NCBI GenBank assembly: GCA_036927565.1
Contig: JAYESD010000002.1
Location: 232,952,480 to 233,016,479, forward strand
Reading direction: 5' to 3'
Length of the DNA: 64,000 bases
Origin: Tuctoria greenei
Lineage: Eukaryota > Streptophyta > Magnoliopsida > Poales > Poaceae
A model generated the notes under the pieces. That model made no database searches. It saw only the letters and a program-made list of their open reading frames with translations, and had not been told where the DNA came from. Shown here in pieces: positions 41,540-53,474 of the stretch (positions are counted from its first letter, which is position 1; every line of letters begins with the position of its first letter). The translations under genes were made by a program, and so were the position numbers.

Positions 41540-42826
41540 GATTCTCTCTTTGTTGCTCCCGCTTGTATTCTCTCTTCTTTTTCTCCAATTTTGTAATCTC
41601 TTGTCTCCAGATGAATGAAATCCAAGTTTTTGTTGAATTTCATTTTTTGTCTTCAACACTTTTGTCCCACTTGGCCCACTGGTAGATGTATAAATTTTGA
41701 TTGTGAACATGTACCAAGAGGATGTAGTACTTTGTTGAAGACTCGCGTGCTTCGAACTTGTAGTTGGTAGGTCCAAAGTCGCCGATAGTAGGGGCACCCT
41801 GAGGTTGTCAGAGCTTAGTAGCCCCGGCAGTGACCCTTGTCAACACGTAGAGCATTGACGGTTAGTCCTCTGGGGTTGTTGGAGCTTGGTAGCTCTGGTA
41901 GCGACCACTGTCAACATGCGGTGCGTCGATAGTAGACCCCACTGGGGAGTCTTCCCACCATCTTTTCTTCACGTTGACGGCTGACCCCCTAGATTTGCCA
42001 GAACTTTGTAGCTCTGGCGATGTCTACTATCAATGTTTGGAAGATCGACAGTAGACCATCTTAGGGGGTGACGAAGATTTGATAGCTCTGGCTTCATCCA
42101 CCATCATCATGAGATCCTTATTTTTCCTGCACACTGAAGTCAAGAAAAACAGTAAAATCCATTTATTCTCTATAACTCGTTTGCGGCTTACTATTCTCGA
42201 AAGAAATTTTTAGGTCGAACGCAATTCTAAATACAATCAAGTGCACTTATTTGTTTTCTCCAGGTCCGATCGTTTCTGGACTCGCCTTACTTCGGCCTGC
42301 CGGGGTGTAGGAGAGTGGCGTACTTAGGGTGCATGACCAGGCTAAGTCGATAGCACACTCCGGACCTAGATTGGCTTGGCAGCATTCAGATGAGTAGACC
42401 ATTAACAATGTTTAGACTCGGGAGAATTGACAATGCAACTGGAATTATATATGAATTGGCCAAACTAAAGTTTCTTAAGAATTGCACAACTTTGTTATAG
42501 ACTAGAAAGAGAAAAATAAAAAATATTGAGCCTGTACAAAATAAATGCACGTGGAGTCTGTTTTCACATAATGATGTCTTTCATTATAGGTCCGGGGTAC
42601 AGGGGAGACAAGTACACTCTTAGGGTACGGAACCAAGCTAAGTGTGTTTCGTTTCTCGTTTGACCCAAGGTAGCTAGCTACACTTTTAGTTCTGAGACTG
42701 TGACAAGTGTTGCCTGAACTTTGCAGACCTTCCGGGGAAGGTCCGGCTGTTCTCCCGGAGGAGCTACCCGACTCTGTACAATGACTCTATAACATCACAT
42801 GTAACTACAGACTCACCTTCGTGATA
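41540..42826. other. Tat-B spacer between the antisense gene and integrase
   Basis: Noncoding, about 1.3 kb, equivalent to 21981-23363 in Tat-A. Confidence 0.7.
41795..42105. repeat. tandem hairpin array in the Tat-B spacer
   Basis: Degenerate units with the same two hairpin types as 22714-23105, for example GGAGCT-tggt-AGCTCT near 41890 and a 12-bp, two-mismatch stem with a 9-nt loop near 42030-42060. The distance to the antisense stop (about 256 bp) is nearly the same as in Tat-A (258 bp). Confidence 0.65.
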
Positions 42827-44702
42827 TTAAGCGTAGAACTTACGGAGGTGCTCAATGTTCCAAGGATTAGGGAGAGGTGTCCCATCCTCAGTTGCCAAGC
42901 AAACGCATCCGGGACAGGATACTTTGATCACTCGGAAGGGTCCTTCCCAGCTGGGGGAGAGTTTGTTTAACCCTTCTCAAGTTTGTATTCTCTGTAGCAC
43001 CAGATCGCCTTCCTCGAGCTGTCGGCTGTGAACATGCCTTTGGTGATAGCGCCGAAGAGCTTGGCGGTATCGGGCATTCCGAACAGCTGCTCGGCACCTT
43101 CCCTCTTCAAGGAGGTCAAGGTCCTCATGTCAGAGCTGGTCCTACGTGGCATCAACGAAGGTCCGGACCCGGAGCGACCCCAAGGTGATTTCCGAAGGAA
43201 GGACTGCTTTAGCTCCGTAGACCAGGAAGAAGGGTGTCTCTCCAGTTGACCGGTTTGGAGTTGTCCTGTTGGCCCACAGTGTGGGCGAAAGCTCTTCGAT
43301 CCAGTTGGCTCCATGTTTTTTCAGGCGCTCATATGTGCGCGTCTTGAGTCCTTTTAGGATTTCTGCATTTGCTCTCTCAGCTTGGCCATTGCTTCTCGGG
43401 TGAGCTACAGAAGCGTAGCTGACCAGAATGTCGATGTCTTCGCAATATCCTTGAAATGCAGAGCTTGTGAATTGGGTCCCATTATCAGTTATGATCTTGT
43501 TCGGGACTCCAAATCTGCATACGATGGACTGCAAGAAGTTGATAGCTGATTGCTTGTTTATTTTCAAAATTGGAGTTGCTTCCGTCCATTTGGTGAATTT
43601 GTCAATGGCAACGTACAGGAACTTGTAACCTCCGACGGCTCTTGGGAAAGGTCCCAAGATATCCATCCCCCACACAGCGAAGGGCCATGTAGAGCTATCA
43701 TTTGAAGAGGTTGAGCTGGTGTGCGAATTTGCTTTGCATGGAACTGGCATGCTTCGCATTTCTTCACTAGCTCAGTTGCATCTTGGAGTGTTGTAGGCCT
43801 GTAGAAGCCATGCCGGAAGGCTTTACCGACTAGCGTGCGGGAAGACGCGTGGTTCCCGAACTTGCCTACATGGATTTCTGCGAGGAGCTCGCAGCCTTCT
43901 TCCCTTGTGATGCACCACATTAGGACGCCGTTGGCACCACGCCGGTAGAGATCCCCTTCTACCAGTGTGTATCTTTTAGCCAATCTGACTATCCGGTCAC
44001 CGAATACATTATCTTCAGGAAGGAAATTGTCTTTCAAGTAGCTCCGAATCTTCGAGATCCATGCACCGGAGCTAACTTGAGGATTTGAGTCTTGCGTGCA
44101 AGGTTGCTCGGAGCTTCCTGCAGCACCTATGACCCTTGATGGATGCCATGGTAACAGGGCCATCGGGACCGCCAACTTGGAGGTGTTGTTCTCGCCCCCT
44201 TCGCTCAGTTTGGCAGGCTGAGCTGTAGGTTTAGACAACCTCCAGACGAAGGTTCCGTCGGGAGCTGGAGCTCCGGTTGAAGCTTTCGTCGAGAGTTCAT
44301 CAGCTTCAGCGTTGTTGAGATGCTGGACATGGCAGAGATCTAGGACGTCGAAGTCATTTGAAGCTTCTGGACTTCAAGTAGGTATGCAACTAGTTGAGGG
44401 TTGTTGCAACAACATTCACCTTTGACTTATTTTATGACGAGCTGTGAGTCACCCTTTACCAACAACTGCTTGACACCATATGATAGTGCCACCTTGAGCC
44501 CATAGATTAGTGCTTCATACTCCGCCATGTTGTTGGTCGCCTTGAAGTCAAGGTGAACCATGTATTTGACCTTCTCCCCGGTCGGAGCGAGGAGAAGGAC
44601 TCCAGCTCCGGCCCCCTGCTTCTGCACGGAGCCGTCGAAGTAGAGAGTCCAGTGAGGCTCAGTGAAGATCGGAACCTTGGGTTCCGACTTCTGCTCACTG
44701 GG
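42827..44702 (-). pseudogene. Tat-B integrase and second RNase H
   Basis: From the Chromo-2 insertion point downward, the minus strand reads the archaeal-like RNase H (LYFDGSVQKQGAGAG, EYEALIYGL, VKGDSQLVIK, then TAA near 44429). It then reads the integrase, 44238-43142: zinc-binding HVGKFGNHASS and KKCEACQFHAK, core MDILGPF, TDNGTQF and NGQAERANAE. A frame change near 43700 and another near 43140 break it. The C-terminal part ends at 42827 with HLRKFYA. The DDE residues are present. Confidence 0.8.
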
Positions 44703-47700
44703 TGTAAAATCCCACATTATTCTTCATATGAGGTTCAGTTGTAAATTGGTTGTTAACCCTAATGGAGACCAATTATAGCCATGTTTATGAACTTGATCTC
44801 ATCATATCTTTTCTTCTACTCATGTTTAAGTTTATTAACATGAGGAATAAACTTCACCAATGAACATAGATTGATTCTTTTGACCTCTCTTCAAAGTTTG
44901 GAATTATTTGAAGAAAGATTTCTAGGCCAATTTATTATGCAGTACCAAATAAATATTCAAATTAATATAAATTGAATATATACTACTGTATATTTGGCCC
45001 TGTCAAAATTATTCAATTCAGAGGCCGCAAATTTTTCTATGGTTTTCTAATATTCCAAATAGACTTCGTGCAAAGTTTCATAAATTTTGAACTTCATTTG
45101 CTATTTTAATTGAGACGCTTAGCAAATTCAAACCATGTTTTGAATTCAAATTATAAAATCTGTTCAACTAGATTGAACATCAAGATTTGAACACACAATC
45201 ATGTTCAGCATATGTTGCTTGACTTATTCCCATAGTTTCACAATTTTTGGAACTCAGTTGCTATTTAAAACAGTGGCACCATTGAATTCCATCCAAATCC
45301 AAATTGCAATTTGAAATCCAATTGAAACTTGGTCCAATTCAAAATCCAATTGCAGAATCAAATTCTAGATATTTATTTGAGCCTCCCGACAAAAATCTAG
45401 AATTTGTGGACACCATTTGGTAGGAGAATTGAAGTCTGCAGAGGAGGGACAAGGATAAGGGTCGTGGGACCCACCAGTCAGGGGGACTCACTCGAAGCGG
45501 CTCTGCACGCCGTTTTCCAGCGTTCCTCCGCTCGACACCGTGCAGCATGCAAACCCCCACGGACCTGCGCGCCTGCCTGCTTCATGGCGTCTCCCCTACT
45601 CCTCCGCGGCCTATAAATACTCTCCCCCGGTCGCAGTGGACACCACCCCAAGCGCTCGCCTCTGTTTTCATTCTTCCGCCACTGCACCGCACCGCCGCCG
45701 CCATTCTCGACGCGCCGGCCAAACAAGGCAGAGAATCACAGTGCTTCCAACAGCAAAAGGATGCTCAACTAGTTGCTCTTCCTTCCTGCCCAATCGCTTG
45801 TTTGATTCACTGCTTATATGTGTGGTATTTCGAAGTTCCGCGACGCTCGCGGGTGAGGTCGTGAAAGGAAGCTTCCTGTTCCACGAGGACAGACCACTCC
45901 AAGCTGATTCCATCTTCCTCTTTGAAGCAATAAGGTGCGCAAAGGTACCTAGATGCTTCTTGTGAACTTTCAGACACTGTCACGCTTCCTAGCTCCTTTA
46001 TCTCCAGTTTTCCCCAAAACAGTTCATACCGATGTCGATAGATTGCCATTTAAATTCTGTTTCTACTTTCGGTTAATTGTCAATCCAGTAAGGTATTATC
46101 TCCTAGACCTCCATGCGCATCACCTCTCAAAAATTGAGAGAAAGCCATCGAGAAACGAGGTCGGATTTTGAGTTTTCATGGCCGCCGATTGAAAACCTGT
46201 ACCTCACCATCGAGTTCAACTTTGCCGACGATATCTCCCAAATCTGACCCCCAAATCATCATCCTGTAGTTCCCAGGAACCTTCCCGAGCTTTTCCTGAG
46301 TCAATTGAGCCATTCCCAAGCATTTCCGACGAAGACCGACTCCCTAGTTCCGCCGTCGCCGTCGCGCTGCCGTCTCCGGCCATCGCCGACATGATTGGAC
46401 CCCACCATCGTCTTGAGCAGTCGATTTTAGGGTGGAGCGGTCACGGCGAGGCCGAGAGGAGGTCGACGCACCAGTTCCGACGAGGCACCGCTGCAGTTTC
46501 CGGCGAGGAGCGCCGCCGCGTCGGGAGGTAGACGAAGACGCGGGCCCCACTGGTCAGTGTAACCTTCTCGCGTGGGATCAGTTGGGGATAGGATCCGGTG
46601 TGGCTGCGCGATTAAACCCCGTGACCCCCGTGTGGCTCCAATCCGACTGGTCGAATTCAAATGAAGTGGGACCAGCCCCTTTTATTTGAAATTTTCAATA
46701 GGAAATTAAATCCAGATTCAATCCCAAGTTAGAAAATCCATAACTTCCAGTAGAATTATCCAAAAATTCCCAAATAAATTTTGTTAGAACCAGCATGAAG
46801 AATACTGTCCAGTGGTGCACTTGAATTTGTATGAAAAGCCATAGAAATTTCTCCAAAATTCAGATAAACAAAATGCTTAAAGAATTCATTCCTGCAGTTC
46901 TGTTAATTGGGAAATTCCCAATTTTGATCAGAACCCTATAGTTTATACATGTGATCTCCAGTAAAAATTTTCAAGTTCTTTGGACTTAAAATACCAGGTT
47001 CATCTATGTCCCAAACCTCCATGTAGCTATAAATTGAGAAAAATGGAAAAATGAATTTCCAGAAATTTACCCAAACTTTAAAAATCAGTTTCTTCCCGTA
47101 GTAAACTCAGAAAATTGTGAAACAAATTTTCCTAGAACTAGTGAGACCCCCTCTACATGACGCAACCCTTGGTAGCCATAATACAGCTCCAAAATTTCAA
47201 CCAAAATTTAAGGAATCTTATAGCTTACCATAATTGTTAAGAATAACAAACCTCCTTTATCATCTCCTGTTCCTTACAAGAGCCTTCCCTATAATATCTA
47301 GTATACACCATAAAAATCCCAAAGTCAATTAAGATAATTGTCTTATTGTATCTTAATATACACACCCCACCTTAAGCATATTAATTATTCACAAAATCAT
47401 TTATACCTAGTATATGCATATCATGTAGTAGTTGAAGTCGAGGAGCAGCCCGAAGCCTTGGAGGTCCAGCTGCCATAAACTAACGTAGACTCAAACTCTC
47501 TTTAAGGCAAGCCCCGGATTGCATTTAAGTACCTTACAGTATTTTACAGTTTTCATTCACCTTACGTCTTCAGATGATTGTGCATTACTTTTAAGTTGTT
47601 TGACATCCACTTGCATGGCCCACAAATCCTATGGAGTCTTGGGTAGGTCTACGGCCCATTGAGTAGACACTGCTATGCTTATGCTCATAGGAATTCGGTA

Positions 47701-48970
47701 GAAGTCGAGTAGTTGGAATCTACTCGCGAGATAGGAATTTTATCACACAGGAGATTCTAGAATAAGAAAATGGGTTATGAATATGAAACTGAGACTGAGC
47801 AGTGGATAGGATGTAGTGAGACGTGGTCTCACGTGCATAGCGCTGCTTGTGTCGATTGAGGACCGTTTCGTGTGTGGTCCTGCTGGACAAGCTTGAATTA
47901 TACCGGCGACATACTGGAGGAATGGGCTCCAGTAAACTGATGTAGCTTGATACTGGTTTGTCGAGGCATTCCATTCCGTTTTATAGGCATGGGTTGAGGA
48001 TAGCAAGGTGTAAATCAGCTGGTGGGCACGTCAGAGTACGCCCCACGCAGTGACCTCGTGCTCGTGATGGATCGACCGGTTTGACATTTGAGTGTTTAGT
48101 GAAAGGTGGCCATATACGACTAGTACTGAACTGTTATGTGGGTACTGATGAAAGTACTCGTTGGCATTTCTGAAAGTGCGTATGTGTCGTATTGTTCTGG
48201 GTATGTCGTGATTGCAATCACCGTCCCTCGCGGTAATAGAGTACCACATGTTCACTGTGCCGTGACGTAGTAAATACTAAAGAAGTCAGACGAATATGAT
48301 GTCTTGGTTACAAATTGCTTGAACAACCTTGTTTGGCTTAGAGATAGTACAATTAAAAGTTTACAGTTTCCCCATACTTTAGCCGTGATAGCATTATGTG
48401 CCTTCTGCACATCATATCATCAGCAAAGCGTTTCTTGTTTGATTGTGGAGTCTATGATGTGTCGTGCCTGAGGAATGTCAGGTGCTAAATAAAACATGAC
48501 TATAAGGATCCACTTATAGGCGAGTCCTTATGCTTTACTTACCTATGTTCAGTACTCATCCTTGCATATGTCTAGTGAGATGGGTTAGTCTGGCTGAGCC
48601 TTATGCTCACGTTTGCAGTTAACGAGTTTTTGCAGATTATACGACTGATGACGGGTTTAATGACGAGGCTGCACCCCCTCCAGGGTTTACAGCCGAGTGG
48701 GAACCCTGCACGCCGCCGTGAATTGTGTGTTGCTAGTGCAAAGTATCCAGGGCATGGATGACTTTGCTTTTGCATAGCTAGTGCTGAGAGCGTAGCTATG
48801 ATGTATAATTCCCTTTCCTTCCACTAGTACTTTTAAAACTTCCACTGTGTTTGTCAATAAATACTTGGTATTGTAAAATTGTTCTCGTTTTATTCTTGTA
48901 TACTGTTGGTTGTCGCATCGCACGACACCACCCAATGAGATCCTTGGCGGTCGGGATTCCGGTCCCCACA
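44703..48970 (+). repeat. Chromo-2 5' LTR
   Basis: 4268 bp, TGTAAAATCCCAC...GGTCCCCACA. The first ~900 bp are AT-rich. A TATAAAT box (45612-45618) is followed by a CCGCCGCC-rich stretch like a plant 5' UTR, then about 3 kb of mixed sequence. ORFs inside (for example 45540-45965) are not supported as genes. Confidence 0.9.
45612..45618 (+). promoter_or_regulatory. TATA box of Chromo-2 5' LTR
   Basis: TATAAAT in a GC-rich context. It is repeated in the 3' LTR at 57708-57714. It predicts a transcript start near 45640, so most of the LTR is R/U5. Confidence 0.65.
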
Positions 48971-50915
48971 GGCATGGTATTAGAGCATCACTGGGAACAA
49001 CGTACTTGAAAAAAACATATTTTCAAAAATTAGGATTTGAGTGAGGAATTAGCTATATGCCCTTATAAGGAGTATTATTAGTATAAGATATACAGGTGGT
49101 AAACTAACTTATACGTTACTAATTCTTTAACGATGCTCCGATGTCAGGTAAGAGGTAAGGTACGCTGCCGTAAGCGGATCAATTGTGGTAAGCTCACCAT
49201 GCGAGAGGTAGCATGGAAGTTTTCCGTGGCTTAGCACGGAAATGTTAATAGGAGTCTCTGAAACTTTCTATGTTTCTGAGAACCTTTGACACGCGGTACC
49301 CCAACATGCTTTAAAGTTAGTGGGAGCCCCCGTCGGGTGGTGTATAACTCGATAGTATGCCTCTCTAGAATCCTTCATATTCTATGGGAGCATGCGAAAC
49401 ACGTATGCCCGAGCGTGTATAAGACGGTTCGTACGGGAGTCTTTGCTGTATAGACGTATGTATAGCCATGTACCTCGAGACATGACCTCACTCGAGGGCG
49501 ACTCACACCAGAGACATATGTATTTATTTTCATATGTATTATTGTGATTGCCTTTTGTGTTTCCCCGTGCTGCCCTTGAGGTGTGAAGGTGTGAAAGAGG
49601 ATTCTTTGTCTTTTGTAGCATTGGATACGGTAGCAACCCGTGTAGCACACTTTTGCGAGTAAACTACTAGGACCACCTATAAACGTATCCGGAAATAACC
49701 GGTTAGAATTTTCTTTGGTGAGGCATGTAGTACCGTCAGTATCAACTTTGATACTTGACCATCCCCAACAACGACAAAAATTGGATGCATTGTATTTTGG
49801 AAAGTCCGACTATCAGGTGCTGGTAGGTTTGGACTCCGTAAAGATAAAAATTCGATTCAACATGGGTGAGCACCAAGATTCTTGATTTCTGGCCAAAGTT
49901 TGCTCAACTTTGCCAGGTTGTAATCTTGGTTAGATAGAAATAAACATAGGGATATGCTATGTGGATGAAAAGTTCTCGAAGTCCTCTACAACTTTTCTGT
50001 TGACCATCAAGGCAGAAAAGCTTGATAGTCTATTGAAATTCAGAGTATGCTTAAACTACTCCAGATAACCCTACCGATGTACCAGTCTCAGTAATTTTTC
50101 TATAACTCACTGTAGAAAAGTCTTCTGCCTTATTATGATATATATCTGAAAAGTAGAGTATCTAATCTACAGTTTTGTTGTTCAAAGTTACTCTTGATTC
50201 GAATCTGAAGCAATTCAAATTTCGAGCTCAAAACAGTGATCTGCAGGGCTGCTGTTGAACAACAGTCAGTTCATCTGATAAATTTAGGTAGCTTTAGCTT
50301 TTGATCCAGAATAGTGACATGGTCATATATATACATTTGTGGAAATATTATCAAGTCCTCTATCAACTTCATGTTGTACTCGTGCCTAAATCTGGGTATA
50401 GCCGCGTTGAATTCCTATGGTTGCAAACTTGGTTCTGACAGATCAGAACTTAAACAGTTGGCACCTAGTTTAGAATTAGCACACTATACCCATGTAACAA
50501 ATGTTTCATGGGCGAAATCTTTTACCAATGGATTGTTAAATTGATGTTATACAATGTTTATTTTGTCATTAACTCAAAATATTGTCATGATATACCTGTA
50601 TAAATTGTGGAAATCACCACATATACAGGGGAGATTCTGTCAAAATTTCCAGAAAATATGGGTCAACATAAACCTGTATATATTCTATTTCCTAGCTCAC
50701 CTGGATCTGTATTAGTACAATATGGAAATCTTGGAAAGTGTAATATAACTATTGTATTCAACCCAACACCTGGTTCTGACGTTTCCTGTATGAAAATTTT
50801 GAATTTATACAGGAAGGTCAGCTGGAACAGACTGTGATTACAACTCCAGTTTTAAATTTTCTTAAACTGTTGAGAGTTGGAAACATTCTCACTGTTCTAG
50901 TATTCTTTTCTCTAG
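48971..50915 (+). other. Chromo-2 leader between the 5' LTR and the extra ORF
   Basis: About 1.9 kb, AT-rich, no coding signal. Short ORFs at 50314-50544 and 50607-50837 have no recognisable content. The primer site is at its start. Confidence 0.65.
48975..48987 (+). other. Chromo-2 primer binding site (initiator tRNA-Met)
   Basis: TGGTATTAGAGCA, four bases after the LTR. One base differs from the usual TGGTATCAGAGC. Confidence 0.8.
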
Positions 50916-51863
50916 ATGACGGATATAAGTATTCTACTACCGGATGGATGGGTATTTGCCACTTGCGCTAACCATCCGGGTTTCCCATGTTTGCTGCGGG
51001 AAGTGCTCCAACAGTTTGGCTTCATCGAGATGCCATGCTATTGGGGTAGGAAAACAATAGACAGAGGCATTCGGTCATGCACTATCTTGGTAGACATCCC
51101 AGCTAGTCCATGTCGATATGGATGGGCTCCTTTCTCGATTACCATCGAGGGGGCTCATTTAGAGGACACTTGGGTAGTCGCTGCAGGCGAAGCACTTATG
51201 AAGCTTTGTGAGCTTCATCAAGACGCCATGGCTGGGACTCAATTTGCCCTTATTCCAGTCCGTGGTATGGCTGGATTTGAGTGGCAACATCGTATGGTTG
51301 CTGCCTATACACCGCGTGGCGACACAACCTCAACGACACTTGGGACATATGCGGCTGCTTCCAATATGGTAGTTGCTACGCAAGGCACCATTATTTTGGA
51401 GCAAGTCGAAGCCTTGCGGGAAGCGACGGAGCGGGGTAATACCCTTGATTATATCAACAAGAGTCTACGTTCGCTCCTAGCCCCAGCGAATCACAGGCTA
51501 AATAAGTGCGAGAGTCAGTTACATCATGGTCGCATTAGGCTACGGAAAGTTTGTGCCAAACAACGGCAAGCTCGCACTGAACTGCAGCAAGCTCGTGGTG
51601 AGCTGCAAGCAAGTCAGTTAGAGATACAACAACAGAAGGAGCAGCTGTTATTAGTCACTGAAGAGTGGGACACCGCCATTGAAACAGCTGAGAATTGGGA
51701 GTATGAGGCAGAACAACTTCAGGATAATGTGATTGAGGCCGAAGCACAATTGCAACCAGTGGTGTATCCACCGGCCCATAATATACCACTAATTATGGGT
51801 GAACAATTGCCTTCAAATGACGATGAAGAAGAAGATCCCGAAGAACTCGAGTACATCGAGTAG
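50916..51863 (+). CDS. Chromo-2 extra ORF upstream of gag (orf0-like)
   Basis: Unbroken 315-codon frame between the leader and gag, in the sense orientation, starting MTDISILL. I recognise no named domain. Residues about 25-105 (LREVLQQFGFIEMPCY, then CTILVDIP, FSITIEG and AAGEALMKLCELH) follow the helix-strand-strand-helix pattern of a double-stranded-RNA-binding fold. This is an inference from pattern only. Residues about 165-285 are Gln/Glu/Arg-rich and look like a coiled coil. The C terminus is very acidic (DDEEEDPEELE). Plant chromoviruses of the RIRE3/RIRE8 type have an ORF of unknown role in this place. It ends 378 nt before the gag ATG and could come from its own or a bicistronic RNA. 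Confidence 0.75.
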   Translation: MTDISILLPDGWVFATCANHPGFPCLLREVLQQFGFIEMPCYWGRKTIDRGIRSCTILVDIPASPCRYGWAPFSITIEGAHLEDTWVVAAGEALMKLCELHQDAMAGTQFALIPVRGMAGFEWQHRMVAAYTPRGDTTSTTLGTYAAASNMVVATQGTIILEQVEALREATERGNTLDYINKSLRSLLAPANHRLNKCESQLHHGRIRLRKVCAKQRQARTELQQARGELQASQLEIQQQKEQLLLVTEEWDTAIETAENWEYEAEQLQDNVIEAEAQLQPVVYPPAHNIPLIMGEQLPSNDDEEEDPEELEYIE

Positions 51864-52241
51864 GACGTATTGGAGTGGGATGTGGCAGCACTTCTGCCGT
51901 CACAAGGCAACATATAGCTTAATAGTTGCTCGTGTGTTTCTTTTGTGACCATGTTTGTGTCATATTAAGAATAGTAGTGGGTATGTCTAAGCTGATAAGA
52001 TGTGTATGACATCTCATGGGAACCAAGTGTGGTAGAGATGTATTTCCATAGTGGGAGTCCATCATTTTGAAGTACACTACTGTAAACTTGGTCATGAGAT
52101 AATATATCTTGTATAAAGTTTGTACTTTATCACTATATGTGAATGTGATGCACTTATTTCCTTATCAAAAAGTCGTACTAATTGATAAACTAGATAAAGG
52201 AAAGAAAACATGTGCTGATTTTAAGTCATTTGGATGCAGAA

Positions 52242-53474
52242 TGGTGCGTACTCGCTCGACACCTGAAATGGGGGGATCCAGTCATGGTCGTGAGGACGAA
52301 TCTCCAACCCAGGAGACAGCTGCAACACCGCAGCAACGAGTTCCTCCACCACCACCTCCGGAACTTCCAAGGAGTCTAGCGGAGGTTCTCGCCACGGTAC
52401 TTGGCTCGCGTGATGAGCAAACGGAGTTACTACAGACTCTGGTCCAACATTCGTCCTGTCAAGGCGGGCAACCAGATGCGGGTCCACGACAACCTTCTCT
52501 GAGTTCGTACTCGGATTTCATGTCAACACACCCGCCGGTCTTCATGGAGGCCGATGAACCATTGGAGGCGGACAACTGGCTCCGCTCCATTGAAGGGAAG
52601 TTCGTTTGCTAGAGTGATCGAACACCAGAAGACCCTGTTCGTGGCCCAACAACTACAAGGGTCCGCTGGTGCGTGGTGGGCGAATTACTTTGCTGCACGA
52701 CCAGTCGGCTATGCCGCGAGCTGGGAGGAGTTCCGGGAGGCATTTTGCGCCTATCACATACCTCCCAGTGTTATGAGGAAGAAGCTTCAAGAGTTCTTGG
52801 AGCTAAAACAAGGAAGAAGGAGTGCTTACGAGTACTCCAAGATATTCAACCACTTGGTCCAATATGCTTAGGACCAAGTGAATACTGAGGATCGGAAGCG
52901 GGAATGCTTCTATCGGGGTTTGAACCCAAAGATGAAGGACAAGCTGGCCTTGTTCAATAGCGGCAACTTCAACAACATGGTCAATGCAGCCATCATGCAG
53001 GAGGACGCTACTAGGGAGCTGTTCTCTGACAAGAAGAAAAGGAGTGCTCCGCATGGCAGCGGAGGAGGTACTCCTCAGAAATACCGCATGGTGTATCGAT
53101 CACCATCTGGCCAGAGGTGGCAGCCGCCATCGCGACCACCGATGTTTCGTGGCCGCCCATTCAACAACGCCGGTTTTCGCCGACAACAGCAACAGGGGAT
53201 GATTCCGCATGCACCTCTACCTCCACCGTGTGCACCGGGATTCCGTCCTCCACTCCGTACCGGTCAGACCCCGTACACGTGCTATACGTGTGGACGTATG
53301 GGGCACTTCACCAAGGACTGCCCGCAGAGCGGAGGACAGTCATCGTACCAGGGGGGCAAACCAACTTCGCAACCAGCCCAAGAAGCCAACCACCAGAACC
53401 GGCAACGTCCACCACCTCGCCATCGAGGACATTTCGGAAGGCGCACCCGTTCTCTTTCTTTGGTCATCCCGTAG
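52242..53474 (+). pseudogene. gag: Chromo-2 gag
   Basis: Capsid and nucleocapsid gene, with ATG at 52242 (MVRTRSTPEMGG, like Chromo-1). A proline run and the gag N terminus run to about 52600, where a frame change leads into the core (GAWWANYF, SWEEFREAF, EFLELKQGRRSAYEY). A TAG at 52869-52871 interrupts it. The frame continues from 52878 with RKRECFYRGLNP and the CCHC knuckle CYTCGRMGHFTKDC (about 53278-53319). Stop at 53474. Confidence 0.85.

Noticed and set aside
45540..45965. 141-codon ORF in the Chromo-2 LTR, also seen at 57576-58022
   Set aside because: Both copies are the two LTRs of one element, so similarity is not evidence of selection. It overlaps the TATA and start region and has no recognisable domain.
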